64,000 nt of DNA. Origin: Thiomicrorhabdus immobilis (lineage in GTDB: Bacteria > Pseudomonadota > Gammaproteobacteria > Thiomicrospirales > Thiomicrospiraceae). Below are positions 29,532-37,689 of this stretch, in pieces. The DNA lies in the NCBI RefSeq assembly GCF_021654855.1, contig NZ_AP024202.1, positions 1,550,001 through 1,614,000 on the forward strand, in the 5' to 3' direction. A program made the position numbers and the translations under genes. The notes beneath the pieces are model-generated. The model saw only the letters and a program-made list of their open reading frames with translations, was not told the DNA's origin and did no database searches. Position 1 is the stretch's first letter. Every line of letters begins with the position of its first letter.

Positions 29532-30488
29532 CTACTTAGAACGGCCTAATGACTGTTCATCATCCGTAGGAATTCTAAAACCAAGCTCTGTAGCTCTTTC
29601 ACGGCAATAAGTTACCGCAAACTCTAGCAACTCTCCAACCGCTCTATGACGGAACTTATGCTTTTGACGAACATGAGAGAATGGGCGCAGGATAGGTGGA
29701 TCCAACGGAATCGCTTTCAAAGTTCCAAGACGAAGTTCTTTAGACAGGGTCGTACGGGAAACCACCGCTAAACCAACTTCTGATTCCACCGCCATCTTCA
29801 CCGCTTCAGGACTACCAAGCTCCATAACCACATTAAGATCGCTGTAGCTAAAACCTTGCTCACGGATATAAGAATCTATTACCGCTCTAGAACCAGAACC
29901 CTCTTCACGAGAGATATAGCCAAATTTACGGAAATCTTCAACCGTCACCTTATCGCGTTTTGCCAAAGGGTGATCTAAAGGACAAATTAGCTGCATTTCA
30001 TCAATACGACAAACATCAACTTCCAAGTTCTTGTTTTGGACAGGCGCTTCTACCAAACCAAGGTCAATCATATTATTCTCGACCATGGATACAATCGCAT
30101 CAGTATTACCAACCTGAAGACGAATGTTTACATCTTGAAATTGTTTTTTAAATGCACCCAGCAAACTCGGCAACATATATTCAGCAATAGTGGTACTTGC
30201 ACCAATAACCAACGTACCCGTTACTTCACCAGTCAATTCACGAACTTCACTATTCATCTTTTCATAATGTTCAAGAATTTGATCTGCGTAGTCATAAACC
30301 ACTTTACCAGCTTCTGTTAAGGTAATCTTGTTATGAGTACGGTCAAAAAGACGAGTATTAAAGAAGTCTTCTAATTGTTTAACCTGGAAAGTCACCGCCG
30401 GCTGAGTCATATGAAGGGTTTCTGCTGCTTTAGTGAAACTCATTACCTTTGCAACAGTGTGGAACACCTGAAGACATCTATCTGCCAT
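29532..30488 (-). CDS. LysR-family transcriptional regulator, CbbR/CysL-like
   Basis: 318 aa. N-terminal winged helix (VFHTVAKVMSFTKAAETLHMTQPAVTFQVKQLE, residues 9-41) followed by a periplasmic-binding-protein-like effector domain with TGTLVIGASTTIAEYMLP and EEGSGSR. This combination is typical of the CbbR/CysL/YeiE branch, whose members control CO2 fixation or sulfur assimilation. No cbb, cys or other obvious target is adjacent, so the target is unknown. The ATG is preceded by AAAGGA. Possible autoregulatory inverted repeats lie just upstream. Confidence 0.85.
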   Translation of the reverse strand: MADRCLQVFHTVAKVMSFTKAAETLHMTQPAVTFQVKQLEDFFNTRLFDRTHNKITLTEAGKVVYDYADQILEHYEKMNSEVRELTGEVTGTLVIGASTTIAEYMLPSLLGAFKKQFQDVNIRLQVGNTDAIVSMVENNMIDLGLVEAPVQNKNLEVDVCRIDEMQLICPLDHPLAKRDKVTVEDFRKFGYISREEGSGSRAVIDSYIREQGFSYSDLNVVMELGSPEAVKMAVESEVGLAVVSRTTLSKELRLGTLKAIPLDPPILRPFSHVRQKHKFRHRAVGELLEFAVTYCRERATELGFRIPTDDEQSLGRSK

Positions 30489-30538
30489 CCGTTATTTCCT
30501 TTATGGACTATAAATTTATTTTGGTGCAGTGAATATAG

Positions 30539-30582
30539 GACTTTACCCCCTAAAAGTCAAATAACTTAATTGCACTATAAGT
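30539..30582. promoter_or_regulatory. Candidate LysR operator upstream of the regulator
   Basis: Two dyads about 50-95 bp from the start codon: GACTTTA-N5-TAAAAGTC (30539-30558, one unpaired base) and ACTTA-N9-TAAGT (30564-30582). Position and spacing fit LysR-type autoregulatory sites, but the match is only by eye. Confidence 0.35.
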
Positions 30583-30668
30583 CATTTTTGTTCTTTTCAT
30601 TACTTTATAGGTAAAACCACTTACCAATTAAGACTTAAAATTAAATAAAATCCAACCCCATCAAAGGA

Positions 30669-31541
30669 TCAAGATTCATTCTTTTCATCAACATCACTGG
30701 AAACGGTTTGCTGATGTAACAACTTTATTTCACGACGCAACTGTTCGATTTCAGCACTCATATGAACAATTATCCGGTCGACATGCTCGTCATTTAAGGT
30801 CTGCTGTTCGGCCAATCTTTTCTCAGTCGCCTTCATATAAGAAAGGATATCGTCTTCAACTTTTCTTTGGTCCGAACCAATCAGAAACGCCGAAATATTT
30901 GCCGTGACCAGTGAGAAGAAAACCACGCCGAATAAAATCAGCATCACACCAAAAATTCTACCGGCATCTGAAACCGGTACTACATCACCGTAGCCTACCG
31001 TGGTGATAGTAACCAGCGCATACCAAATCCCATCCCAAATCTTTCTATCTTCAATATAAGCAAATAATGCCCCTGCTCCAATAATAATAAAAGCGAAAAT
31101 AGATAAGATTTGACCAAAACGATTGCGCCCTAAAACGGTAATGACGTCTTTAAAAAACCCGTTAAAAAACCGTATGAAAAGCACGAGACGAAGAGAACGA
31201 ACAATAACCGCCCAATCATTACCCCAATCAATGGCTGGAAAGGCAATCAATACAATCAGGACATTTAGCCAGTTTTCTTTTAGGTAACGTAATCTATTCT
31301 CCACATTGTATAAATTAACAACCAACTCGAGTAAAAACACCAACCAAATCGCACTGGTTATCCAATCTGTTTTGACAACACCTTCATTGTAAAAAGTCAG
31401 CAAGCGTGCAAACACCACTAAAAGCGCGATTAAAACCAAAAACTCAAAAACACGCCCAATCTGCCGCGCCTTAACGCTCTCAGCCGCATTGACGCCAGCC
31501 ACACCTAAAAAAGCGTTTATTCTGTGTGTATTAATGATCAT
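30669..31541 (-). CDS. Voltage-gated-type potassium channel
   Basis: 290 aa inner-membrane ion channel. Several hydrophobic segments occupy residues 30-220. A short Arg-rich segment (IVRSLRLVLFIRFF) resembles an S4 sensor, and the pore loop TITTVGYGDVVP holds the K+ selectivity filter TVGYG. The C-terminal 60 residues form a heptad-like coiled coil (AEIEQLRREIKLLHQQ), probably for tetramerisation; no RCK domain is present. The role is likely membrane potential or potassium homeostasis. It lies alone between the LysR gene and the ubi operon. Confidence 0.9.
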   Translation of the reverse strand: MIINTHRINAFLGVAGVNAAESVKARQIGRVFEFLVLIALLVVFARLLTFYNEGVVKTDWITSAIWLVFLLELVVNLYNVENRLRYLKENWLNVLIVLIAFPAIDWGNDWAVIVRSLRLVLFIRFFNGFFKDVITVLGRNRFGQILSIFAFIIIGAGALFAYIEDRKIWDGIWYALVTITTVGYGDVVPVSDAGRIFGVMLILFGVVFFSLVTANISAFLIGSDQRKVEDDILSYMKATEKRLAEQQTLNDEHVDRIIVHMSAEIEQLRREIKLLHQQTVSSDVDEKNES

Positions 31542-31599
31542 TAAACCCTACTCAAATCCAGAAACAATTGCCAAGCTTTAAACCAACCTTAAAACCAAC

Positions 31600-32841
31600 T
31601 TAATTCTTCACCAGCGTTTTAGCCAGCTTAGGCAGAGCTTCACGACCATTGAGCGCCTGCCCCATCAACCAGTTTTTCACCCATGTCAACTTGTTCGCCA
31701 AAGGTAAAAGAGGTTTACGAATGATCGCCTTCAGAGAAGCGTCTTGTTTGAAAAGCCAATCAAAACCTTCCATAGATCTTTGTACTAAAGCGTTGTCGCC
31801 ACGACGCCAACGCTCATACTTCCTCAAAACCGAAAAACTTCCCCAAGCCTTATCAGCCTGCTTGGCGTTTAGCACCGTTTCAACCAAAGCGGCGGCATCC
31901 AACAAACCTAGATTAACCCCTTGACCGGCTTGAGGATGAATCGTATGTGCCGCATCCCCCACCAAGGCTAAATTTGGCTTAACATAGTGCTCGGCATGCC
32001 TTCTTACTAAAGGAAATGCACCACGTTCGGCAACCTCAACCACCTGGCCTAATCGGTAATCAGAGGCTTTAGCTATTTCTTTAGCGAACTCTTCATCAGA
32101 TAAATTTAACGCCCACTGCTGTTTATCCGTCGGTAAATACCAGGCGATTGAACTCACATTATTCCCCATCGACAAGTATGCAAACGGGCCGTTACTTGTA
32201 TAACGCTGCCAACAAGTATCTTGATGGGAAAGTTCGGTTTTAACACAACCTACAACCGCACTTTGCTCATAATCATGGGTATCTAAACCGATATTCGCTA
32301 ACTGTCTTATTTTAGAGAATGCGCCGTCAGCCCCTACCACTAACTGTGTTTTCAGAATCCCAATACCCTCTATCGATAACCAGGCCTGGTCATCTTCAAA
32401 CGCCAACCCTTCTATTTTCGAATCAACCAATGTCGTAATGTTTTCACAGGCGATGGCTTGCTCCCATAAGGCCGCCTGAATGACATTGTTTTCAACCGTA
32501 TACCCTAAATTCGGCTCCTGCATATCTTGGGCGGAAAAATGAACTTCACCAGGCGTAATTTCATCCCAAACATGCATTGCAACAAAAGGATGTAAACGCC
32601 GATCTTCAATCCCTTGCCAAGCACCAAGATTCTTAAGGATTTTTTCTGAAGCTCTGGTTAAGGCGCTGACCCGAACCTGGTAAGGAGAATCTGCTTGCCA
32701 GGAAATATCGACTGCTTGTTTTTCCAGCAGAAGAACCCGCATCCCATTTTGAGCCAAACCTAAAGCAGTGGCGGATCCGACCATTCCACCACCGACAACA
32801 ATCACATCCCAAATGGTGTTCGTTAAATTGGCGTTACTCAT
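31600..32841 (-). CDS. ubiI: FAD-dependent ubiquinone hydroxylase, UbiI/VisC-like
   Basis: 413 aa flavoprotein monooxygenase of the UbiH/UbiI/UbiF family. FAD-binding GGGMVGSATALGLAQNGMRVLLLE at the N-terminus, the family DG motif in VVGADGAFSKIRQL, and the family signature HTIHPQAGQGVNLGLLDA. It introduces a ring hydroxyl in ubiquinone synthesis; which carbon cannot be told from sequence. Assignment to ubiI rests on its place directly after ubiH (4-bp ATGA overlap), as in E. coli. A palindrome copy encodes DDQAWL. Confidence 0.86.
   Translation of the reverse strand: MSNANLTNTIWDVIVVGGGMVGSATALGLAQNGMRVLLLEKQAVDISWQADSPYQVRVSALTRASEKILKNLGAWQGIEDRRLHPFVAMHVWDEITPGEVHFSAQDMQEPNLGYTVENNVIQAALWEQAIACENITTLVDSKIEGLAFEDDQAWLSIEGIGILKTQLVVGADGAFSKIRQLANIGLDTHDYEQSAVVGCVKTELSHQDTCWQRYTSNGPFAYLSMGNNVSSIAWYLPTDKQQWALNLSDEEFAKEIAKASDYRLGQVVEVAERGAFPLVRRHAEHYVKPNLALVGDAAHTIHPQAGQGVNLGLLDAAALVETVLNAKQADKAWGSFSVLRKYERWRRGDNALVQRSMEGFDWLFKQDASLKAIIRKPLLPLANKLTWVKNWLMGQALNGREALPKLAKTLVKN
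32379..32390. repeat. Iterated palindrome ACCAGGCCTGGT, copy 4 (in ubiI)
   Basis: Exact copy read as D-Q-A-W-L. Confidence 0.9.
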
Positions 32842-34076
32842 GCACGACTCCCTCGCATAGCAAACTTTGAAAAACGGCGCTTCACACCTGGCATGGCTTG
32901 CATCGCCATCAGTCCAAGACCTCGTAAATGCCCGACCAAAGGTGAGGTATGTTGGAATATTTGAATCAAGCTATCCGTCAATCCCATGACCTTTTGATGG
33001 TCAGGCTCACGACTTTTGGCATATTCATGTAACCAGGCCTGGTCACCTAAATCAGTCGTCGTATCGTTATTTTTCAAAAATACTTCTATATCCCTAATCC
33101 CTAAATTTAAACCTTGCGCAGCAACCGGATGCTGGGTGTGGGAAGCATTGCCCATCAATACAGCTCGACCTTTAGTCATTTGCGGCACATAAGTTTCTTT
33201 AAGTGGATAGACAATTCTCGGACTCACTTTGGTAAATCGTCCCAAACGCTCGCCCATCTTGGCGGCAAACAAATCCATATATTCGACATCATTCAAAGCT
33301 TTAATCGCATCAACTTCTTCAGAAGAACACACCATAACCGCCTTATGCGCATGGCCATGCATCGGTAGCAACGCAACCGGGCCATCCTGCGTAAAACGCT
33401 CATAGGCCCAACCATGCGGATGCTGCTCGGTTTCAATCTGAGCCAGCACCCCAAAGGCATCATAGGACTTTTCTTCGATGGGTAATTCCAGAATCTCACG
33501 CACTTTCGATTGTGTGCCATCGGCACCCACAATCAATTGCGCATGGATGGTCTGCATCCCCCCTTTTGATTCCCCTTCCAAAGAGACTTCAACCTTTACG
33601 CCTGTTGCAAACTCGGTAAAGCTTTCCAATTGCGCGGGACACAATAAGCTAAGGTTATTCTCTTGCTCGGCAATACCCCAAAGAACCTGCCCCAAATCAC
33701 TCGACTGCACACTAAAGCCTAAAGCATCGACATCCACCTCTTCCGCATGCAAAGTAGTAATACCTAAATAGCCTTTTTGGGAAACGTGGATATGTTCTAT
33801 CGCTGTGGTATAGGGTTTCAGTTGAGACCAAACACCGATTTGCTCTAGAAAGCTTTGCGATCCCTTTGAGAGAGCCAGTACACGACCATCAAATGAGTTT
33901 TGCACACTCTCAAGCTGATTCGTTTTAGGGGCAAAACGTTCTGCGATGACCACCTTTTTACCCAAACGAGATAAACCGATTGCCAGCATCAAACCGACAG
34001 GCCCACCACCGGAGATAAATACATCACAAGAAAGATCATCGTTCAGCTTATCGATATTTGGTTTTGCCGTTGTCAT
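32838..34076 (-). CDS. ubiH: FAD-dependent ubiquinone hydroxylase UbiH
   Basis: 412 aa paralogue of the next gene, with the same family motifs: FISGGGPVGLMLAIGLSRLG for FAD, LIVGADGTQSKVRE, and NASHTQHPVAAQGLNLGIRD. In E. coli UbiH hydroxylates C6 of the ubiquinone precursor ring. The gene follows pepP by 95 nt and overlaps ubiI by four bases, matching the conserved ygfB-pepP-ubiH-ubiI order. A palindrome copy near the C-terminal region encodes GDQAWL. Confidence 0.9.
   Translation of the reverse strand: MTTAKPNIDKLNDDLSCDVFISGGGPVGLMLAIGLSRLGKKVVIAERFAPKTNQLESVQNSFDGRVLALSKGSQSFLEQIGVWSQLKPYTTAIEHIHVSQKGYLGITTLHAEEVDVDALGFSVQSSDLGQVLWGIAEQENNLSLLCPAQLESFTEFATGVKVEVSLEGESKGGMQTIHAQLIVGADGTQSKVREILELPIEEKSYDAFGVLAQIETEQHPHGWAYERFTQDGPVALLPMHGHAHKAVMVCSSEEVDAIKALNDVEYMDLFAAKMGERLGRFTKVSPRIVYPLKETYVPQMTKGRAVLMGNASHTQHPVAAQGLNLGIRDIEVFLKNNDTTTDLGDQAWLHEYAKSREPDHQKVMGLTDSLIQIFQHTSPLVGHLRGLGLMAMQAMPGVKRRFSKFAMRGSRA
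33032..33043. repeat. Iterated palindrome ACCAGGCCTGGT, copy 5 (in ubiH)
   Basis: Exact copy read as D-Q-A-W-L-H. It is only 653 bp from copy 4 and in the same reading frame. Confidence 0.9.
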
Positions 34077-34171
34077 GGTTAAAAAATACTCTTTATGAAT
34101 TTATTAAGGTTTGTAAAATGACCAAACTTTCGATGCGGTCATCTCATCACAAACAAGAGGAGCCTACTTAA

Positions 34172-35479
34172 TCAACGATGTGTAGCCATCCAAGACTCAA
34201 TCTCTGCAACCGTTCTAGGCAAGCCAAACGTTAAGACCTCATTACCGTTTTCGGTTACCAAAACATCATCCTCAATTCTTATGCCGATATTATGCCATTT
34301 TGCATCAACATCCCGATGTTCAGCCGAAATATACAAGCCAGGCTCGACGGTCACCACCATACCTGGCTCAAAATCACGCCATTGTTGGTTGATTTTATAC
34401 TCACCGACATCATGCACATCCATACCCAACCAGTGCCCGGTACCGTGCATAAAAAACGCTTTGTAAGCTTCAGCAGCAATCAATTCATCCACCGAACCCT
34501 GCAAAATCCCCAACTCAACCAAGCCGGTAGTCAAAACCTTTAAAGTCGCTTGATGCGCTGAATCATAAGAGACACCGGGTTTAATCACTTTTATTGCGGC
34601 TTGTTGAGCCTTGAGCACCAACGAATACAGACTGGCCTGTTCATCAGAAAAGGTTCCGCTGGCGGGAAATGTGGTTGTAATATCTCCAGCGTAACCGTCC
34701 ACTTCCGCGCCAGCATCAACCAGCACCAAAGCATTTCTGTCAATTTTGCTGCGGTTTTCCGTGTAATGCAGGATACAAGCATTCTCTGCAGAGGCCACTA
34801 TAGAATTGAAAGCAACCCGCGGTGAGCCTTGTTGCATAAATTCAGCCTCTAAAGCGGCTTGTACCTGATACTCATAATCAGAGGATAAAACAGCTCGCAT
34901 GGCCGCCAAATGACCTTTGACAGAAATCTGAGCGGCACGACGCATACGCTTAATTTCTTCTGCCGATTTGAACACTCGCATCTCATGCAACAGTTTATCC
35001 AAATCCCTAATTTGAGATGGTGCGGAGATTCCTTTACGCACCTTTTGTTTCAACTGGGCAATCCAACTATTTATGGATTCACTCCATTGAGGTAGATGTG
35101 CAAAACTCACAAAAACAGAATCGATGTTCTCTAATAAGACCACCGCTTGTTCGTCTAATTCCTCAATTGACCAGGCCTGGTCAACCTGTAACGTTTTACA
35201 TGCCGATTCCACCCCTAAACGCCTTCCCTGCCAAGTTTCTTGCTCAGGGTCTTTAGGTCGCAAGAACAACGCCGCTCGATTCTGCTGCTGTTTTATTAAA
35301 AACAGAACCGAATCGGGTTCACTGAAGCCCGTTAAATAAAAAAAATCACTCTCAGCTCTAAAGGCAAATTCGACATCGCGGTTGCGAATATGCTCCTCAC
35401 CCGAAGCGATGATAGCCAGGCTATTATCTGGCAGTTGATTAAAGAGTTTGTCTCGGTTCTTAGAGTAAAATGAACTCAT
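34172..35479 (-). CDS. pepP: Xaa-Pro aminopeptidase P
   Basis: Dimetal M24 peptidase that removes N-terminal residues preceding proline. 435 aa from the ATG at 35479. An N-terminal creatinase-like domain is followed by the pita-bread catalytic domain with metal ligands in VLVDAGAEVDGYAGDITTTF (two Asp), FFMHGTGHWLGMDVHDVG (His), VVTVEPGLYIS (Glu) and GIRIEDDVLV (Glu). Second gene of the ygfB-pepP-ubiH-ubiI unit. A palindrome copy encodes VDQAWS in the N-terminal domain. Confidence 0.95.
   Translation of the reverse strand: MSSFYSKNRDKLFNQLPDNSLAIIASGEEHIRNRDVEFAFRAESDFFYLTGFSEPDSVLFLIKQQQNRAALFLRPKDPEQETWQGRRLGVESACKTLQVDQAWSIEELDEQAVVLLENIDSVFVSFAHLPQWSESINSWIAQLKQKVRKGISAPSQIRDLDKLLHEMRVFKSAEEIKRMRRAAQISVKGHLAAMRAVLSSDYEYQVQAALEAEFMQQGSPRVAFNSIVASAENACILHYTENRSKIDRNALVLVDAGAEVDGYAGDITTTFPASGTFSDEQASLYSLVLKAQQAAIKVIKPGVSYDSAHQATLKVLTTGLVELGILQGSVDELIAAEAYKAFFMHGTGHWLGMDVHDVGEYKINQQWRDFEPGMVVTVEPGLYISAEHRDVDAKWHNIGIRIEDDVLVTENGNEVLTFGLPRTVAEIESWMATHR
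35170..35181. repeat. Iterated palindrome ACCAGGCCTGGT, copy 6 (in pepP)
   Basis: Exact copy, extended to TGACCAGGCCTGGTCA (16 bp perfect palindrome, 35168-35183). Read as D-Q-A-W-S. Confidence 0.9.
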
Positions 35480-35518
35480 CAATTTCTCGTTTCAATATTC
35501 GTCTAAAGGGATTAAAAA

Positions 35519-36106
35519 TCAGTGCAAGGTATCCGTTTCTGGCGAGGCATCCATAATAGGAGGCGCTTGAGTAGGGTTAAGCTCTTCGTTGATCGTCAAA
35601 ATCCCCACTCGCACAAATTCAACCAACTCCATAAAATCGGACTCTTCAACATCCGTTAAAGATTCAGAATCACTTAAATCGCCGATATCAATACGTGCAA
35701 TTTGTCCCAAATCTTCAACCAACTCTTGAACTTCACGCGGAATCTCCCTTTCAGCGTCATTTAAAGCGCCAATCAAACCTAAACCGTACAGAATCCCTTC
35801 GCATAGCTGACCCAACATAGCCGCCCTAAACACCAAAGATTCACTGTCATCCGGAATGCATAAATTCAGCTCAAAACCGGAACCGTTCATTCCCTTATTG
35901 GTTTCTTGAAAAACCTCATCTAAAACCTTTAAAAACGACTCTTTTACCGATTTGATTTGAGCCTCTTCAATCAACTTTTTCACCCAAACGGCTTCTTGGA
36001 TATCATTGTCGCCACAGAGCAGCCCAATTAACATTCCTTGAATAAAAGCGGGTGATTCCAATTCCGGAAAAGGCGCAATCGCCTCATTGACTTGTTCAAA
36101 ATCCAT
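35519..36106 (-). CDS. ygfB: YgfB/YecA family protein (UPF0149)
   Basis: 195 aa acidic, helical protein of the UPF0149 family: SPAFIQGMLIGLLCGDND near the N-terminus and QLCEGILYGLGL in the middle, then an acidic stretch with SDSESLTDVEESDFMELVEFVRVGILTI. No enzymatic function is established; the E. coli gene heads the pepP-ubiH-ubiI operon as here, and a Pseudomonas homologue has been linked to transcriptional control. It is divergent from zapA, with both promoters in the 180-bp gap. Confidence 0.88.
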   Translation of the reverse strand: MDFEQVNEAIAPFPELESPAFIQGMLIGLLCGDNDIQEAVWVKKLIEEAQIKSVKESFLKVLDEVFQETNKGMNGSGFELNLCIPDDSESLVFRAAMLGQLCEGILYGLGLIGALNDAEREIPREVQELVEDLGQIARIDIGDLSDSESLTDVEESDFMELVEFVRVGILTINEELNPTQAPPIMDASPETDTLH

Positions 36107-36285
36107 TACAACTATCTCTTGTTAAACGTGTATGATTGGGGAATAATATCACAATTGAAATGGATACTGCCGAATCAAGCTCGGCTCTTGATTGAAGATA
36201 AATTATTTTCGCTGAAAATTCATTCAAACTTCATAAAGACGACTTAAAAAACTTTAAGAAACAACTCAAGACCAGGAGTACCACT

Positions 36286-36567
36286 GTGCTAACGCTAACC
36301 TTAATGAATCACACGTTTGAAATTCCCTGTGAAGCCCATGAGCGTGACAAGTTAATAGAAGCGGCCACCCTGCTTGAAGACAAGCTTGATCAACTTCCTG
36401 GTTTAAAAGGTGAAAGCAAAGTTTTGATGGTTGCACTCAACCTCTGTTTTGACTACCTTCAACTAAAAGACGACACCACACAATACAGCCTTCGCCTAGA
36501 AGACCAACTTGATAATGTGATCAATCAAGTTGCAAATGAAGCCTCTACAGAAAACACAACAAACTAA
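36286..36567 (+). CDS. zapA: Cell division protein ZapA
   Basis: Small protein (93 aa) that bundles FtsZ filaments at midcell. GTG start with AGGAG nine bases upstream. N-terminal beta segment (TLTLMNHTFEIPCEAHERDKL) and a C-terminal coiled coil (residues 60-90), as in ZapA. Placement beside 6S RNA and fau, and opposite ygfB, is the standard gammaproteobacterial layout. Confidence 0.93.
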   Translation: MLTLTLMNHTFEIPCEAHERDKLIEAATLLEDKLDQLPGLKGESKVLMVALNLCFDYLQLKDDTTQYSLRLEDQLDNVINQVANEASTENTTN

Positions 36568-36706
36568 ACCCGCCCCACCTAAACAACCTTAAGCTATTAC
36601 TCTAAACCACTAAGCAGTATCACTACTTTAGTGTGTTTTTTAGCTTTATTTATTAAAAAAATTGATCAAAAAACCTCAACTCATTGCATTTTCTCGAGCA
36701 GCCTTT

Positions 36707-36715
36707 TGTTATAAT
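36707..36715 (+). promoter_or_regulatory. Extended -10 promoter of 6S RNA
   Basis: TGTTATAAT, a TGn extended -10 with a consensus TATAAT hexamer. Transcription would start about 7 nt later, at the 5' end of the predicted closing stem of 6S RNA. The -35 region is weak (TTGCAT is about 20 bp upstream). Confidence 0.65.
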
Positions 36716-36721
36716 GAAGTC

Positions 36722-36897
36722 GGCACATGGTTACCAGGCATAAACCCCGTTCCGATAATTACAATATTGGGGTCAGATACTTGAAATGGTGCGCATCTCG
36801 TTAGCTTTGCTAACCCGAGAAGCCTAAATTTCTTGAGGAGACTGCCACCTGGACTCTCTCGGTCTAGGGCTTTTAGTCTGGTAGCTTGTGCTCCTTA
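36722..36897 (+). ncRNA. ssrS: 6S RNA
   Basis: Regulatory RNA that mimics an open promoter and sequesters sigma-70 RNA polymerase in stationary phase. It lies between zapA and fau, its conserved location. The conserved CGAGAAGCC element is at 36816-36824, following a hairpin TCTCGTTAGC-TTT-GCTAAC-CCGAGA. The ends pair (GGCACA near 36724 with TGTGCT near 36888; TACCAG with CTGGTA), forming the long closing stem with a central bubble. Ends are estimated from the promoter and this stem, giving about 176 nt, close to the E. coli size. Confidence 0.88.
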
Positions 36898-36945
36898 TTA
36901 TTTGCGAGGCGAACAAATAGCCAAACTCAAGGGTTTAAATCAAGC

Positions 36946-37542
36946 ATGACACCTTCCGAAATTCGCAAACATCTCCGTGTACAACGCAACAATCTCAGCA
37001 ATTCAGATCAAACCTTACACGCAAAACAAGCTTTCAACCATTTCAAGCAGCTGCTTCAAACAGAAACTGCTTTTCAAACCCCACAAAAAATCGCATTATT
37101 TTTGTCGCAAGATGGCGAATTGAGCACTCAAGAAACCATTGAATATCTTTGGCAAAAAACACATCATCAAGTCTATCTTCCTGTATTAGAAACACGTGAC
37201 GAATGGCATATGGCATTTGTGCACTACACCGCACAAAGCACCATGATAAAAAATCAATTTGGTATTTTAGAACCGGCCGCACCTCATGAAGACCATTTGA
37301 GCGGTGAAAAAATAGACTGGGTGTTCATGCCATTAGTCGGTTTTGATTTAAAAGGAAATCGTCTTGGCATGGGCGGTGGATACTATGATCGAACCTTTGC
37401 CTTCAAGCTGAATAACCCAATAGAAACAACAAAGCTTATTGGTTGGGCGCATCAGTGTCAACAAGTTGAAAACCTACCTGCAGAAGATTGGGATGTGCCA
37501 CTTGATGGCATTTTGACAGAACAAGGGTATCGCGAATTCTAA
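36946..37542 (+). CDS. fau: 5-formyltetrahydrofolate cyclo-ligase
   Basis: Converts 5-formyl-THF to 5,10-methenyl-THF with ATP. I take the ATG at 36946 (MTPSEIRKHLRVQRNNLS), giving 198 aa; a longer frame starts inside 6S RNA and is unlikely. Motifs: IALFLSQDGELSTQETIEYL and the C-terminal VFMPLVGFDLKGNRLGMGGGYYDRTF, the signature of the family. Directly follows ssrS, and in E. coli the two are cotranscribed. Called ygfA in E. coli. Confidence 0.95.
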   Translation: MTPSEIRKHLRVQRNNLSNSDQTLHAKQAFNHFKQLLQTETAFQTPQKIALFLSQDGELSTQETIEYLWQKTHHQVYLPVLETRDEWHMAFVHYTAQSTMIKNQFGILEPAAPHEDHLSGEKIDWVFMPLVGFDLKGNRLGMGGGYYDRTFAFKLNNPIETTKLIGWAHQCQQVENLPAEDWDVPLDGILTEQGYREF

Positions 37543-37637
37543 TCATCCATCTTCAGTGGAGACTTTCTTCTCCCGTCAGATAAAGAGCCTAATTCAATCA
37601 AGAGCTTTTACGCATACCGACAAATACTTCAAATACC

Positions 37638-37663
37638 AAAAAGGCGCTTAAAAGCGCCTTTTT
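37638..37663. terminator. Bidirectional terminator between fau and amiC
   Basis: AAAAAGGCGCTT / AAGCGCCTTTTT stem with A- and T-runs on both sides, placed between convergent genes. Confidence 0.87.
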
Positions 37664-37689
37664 AACAATCAATGTATTATTTAAACAGT

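Noticed and set aside
36886-36945. Extended N-terminus for fau
   Set aside because: Would begin inside 6S RNA; the ATG at 36946 matches the family start.
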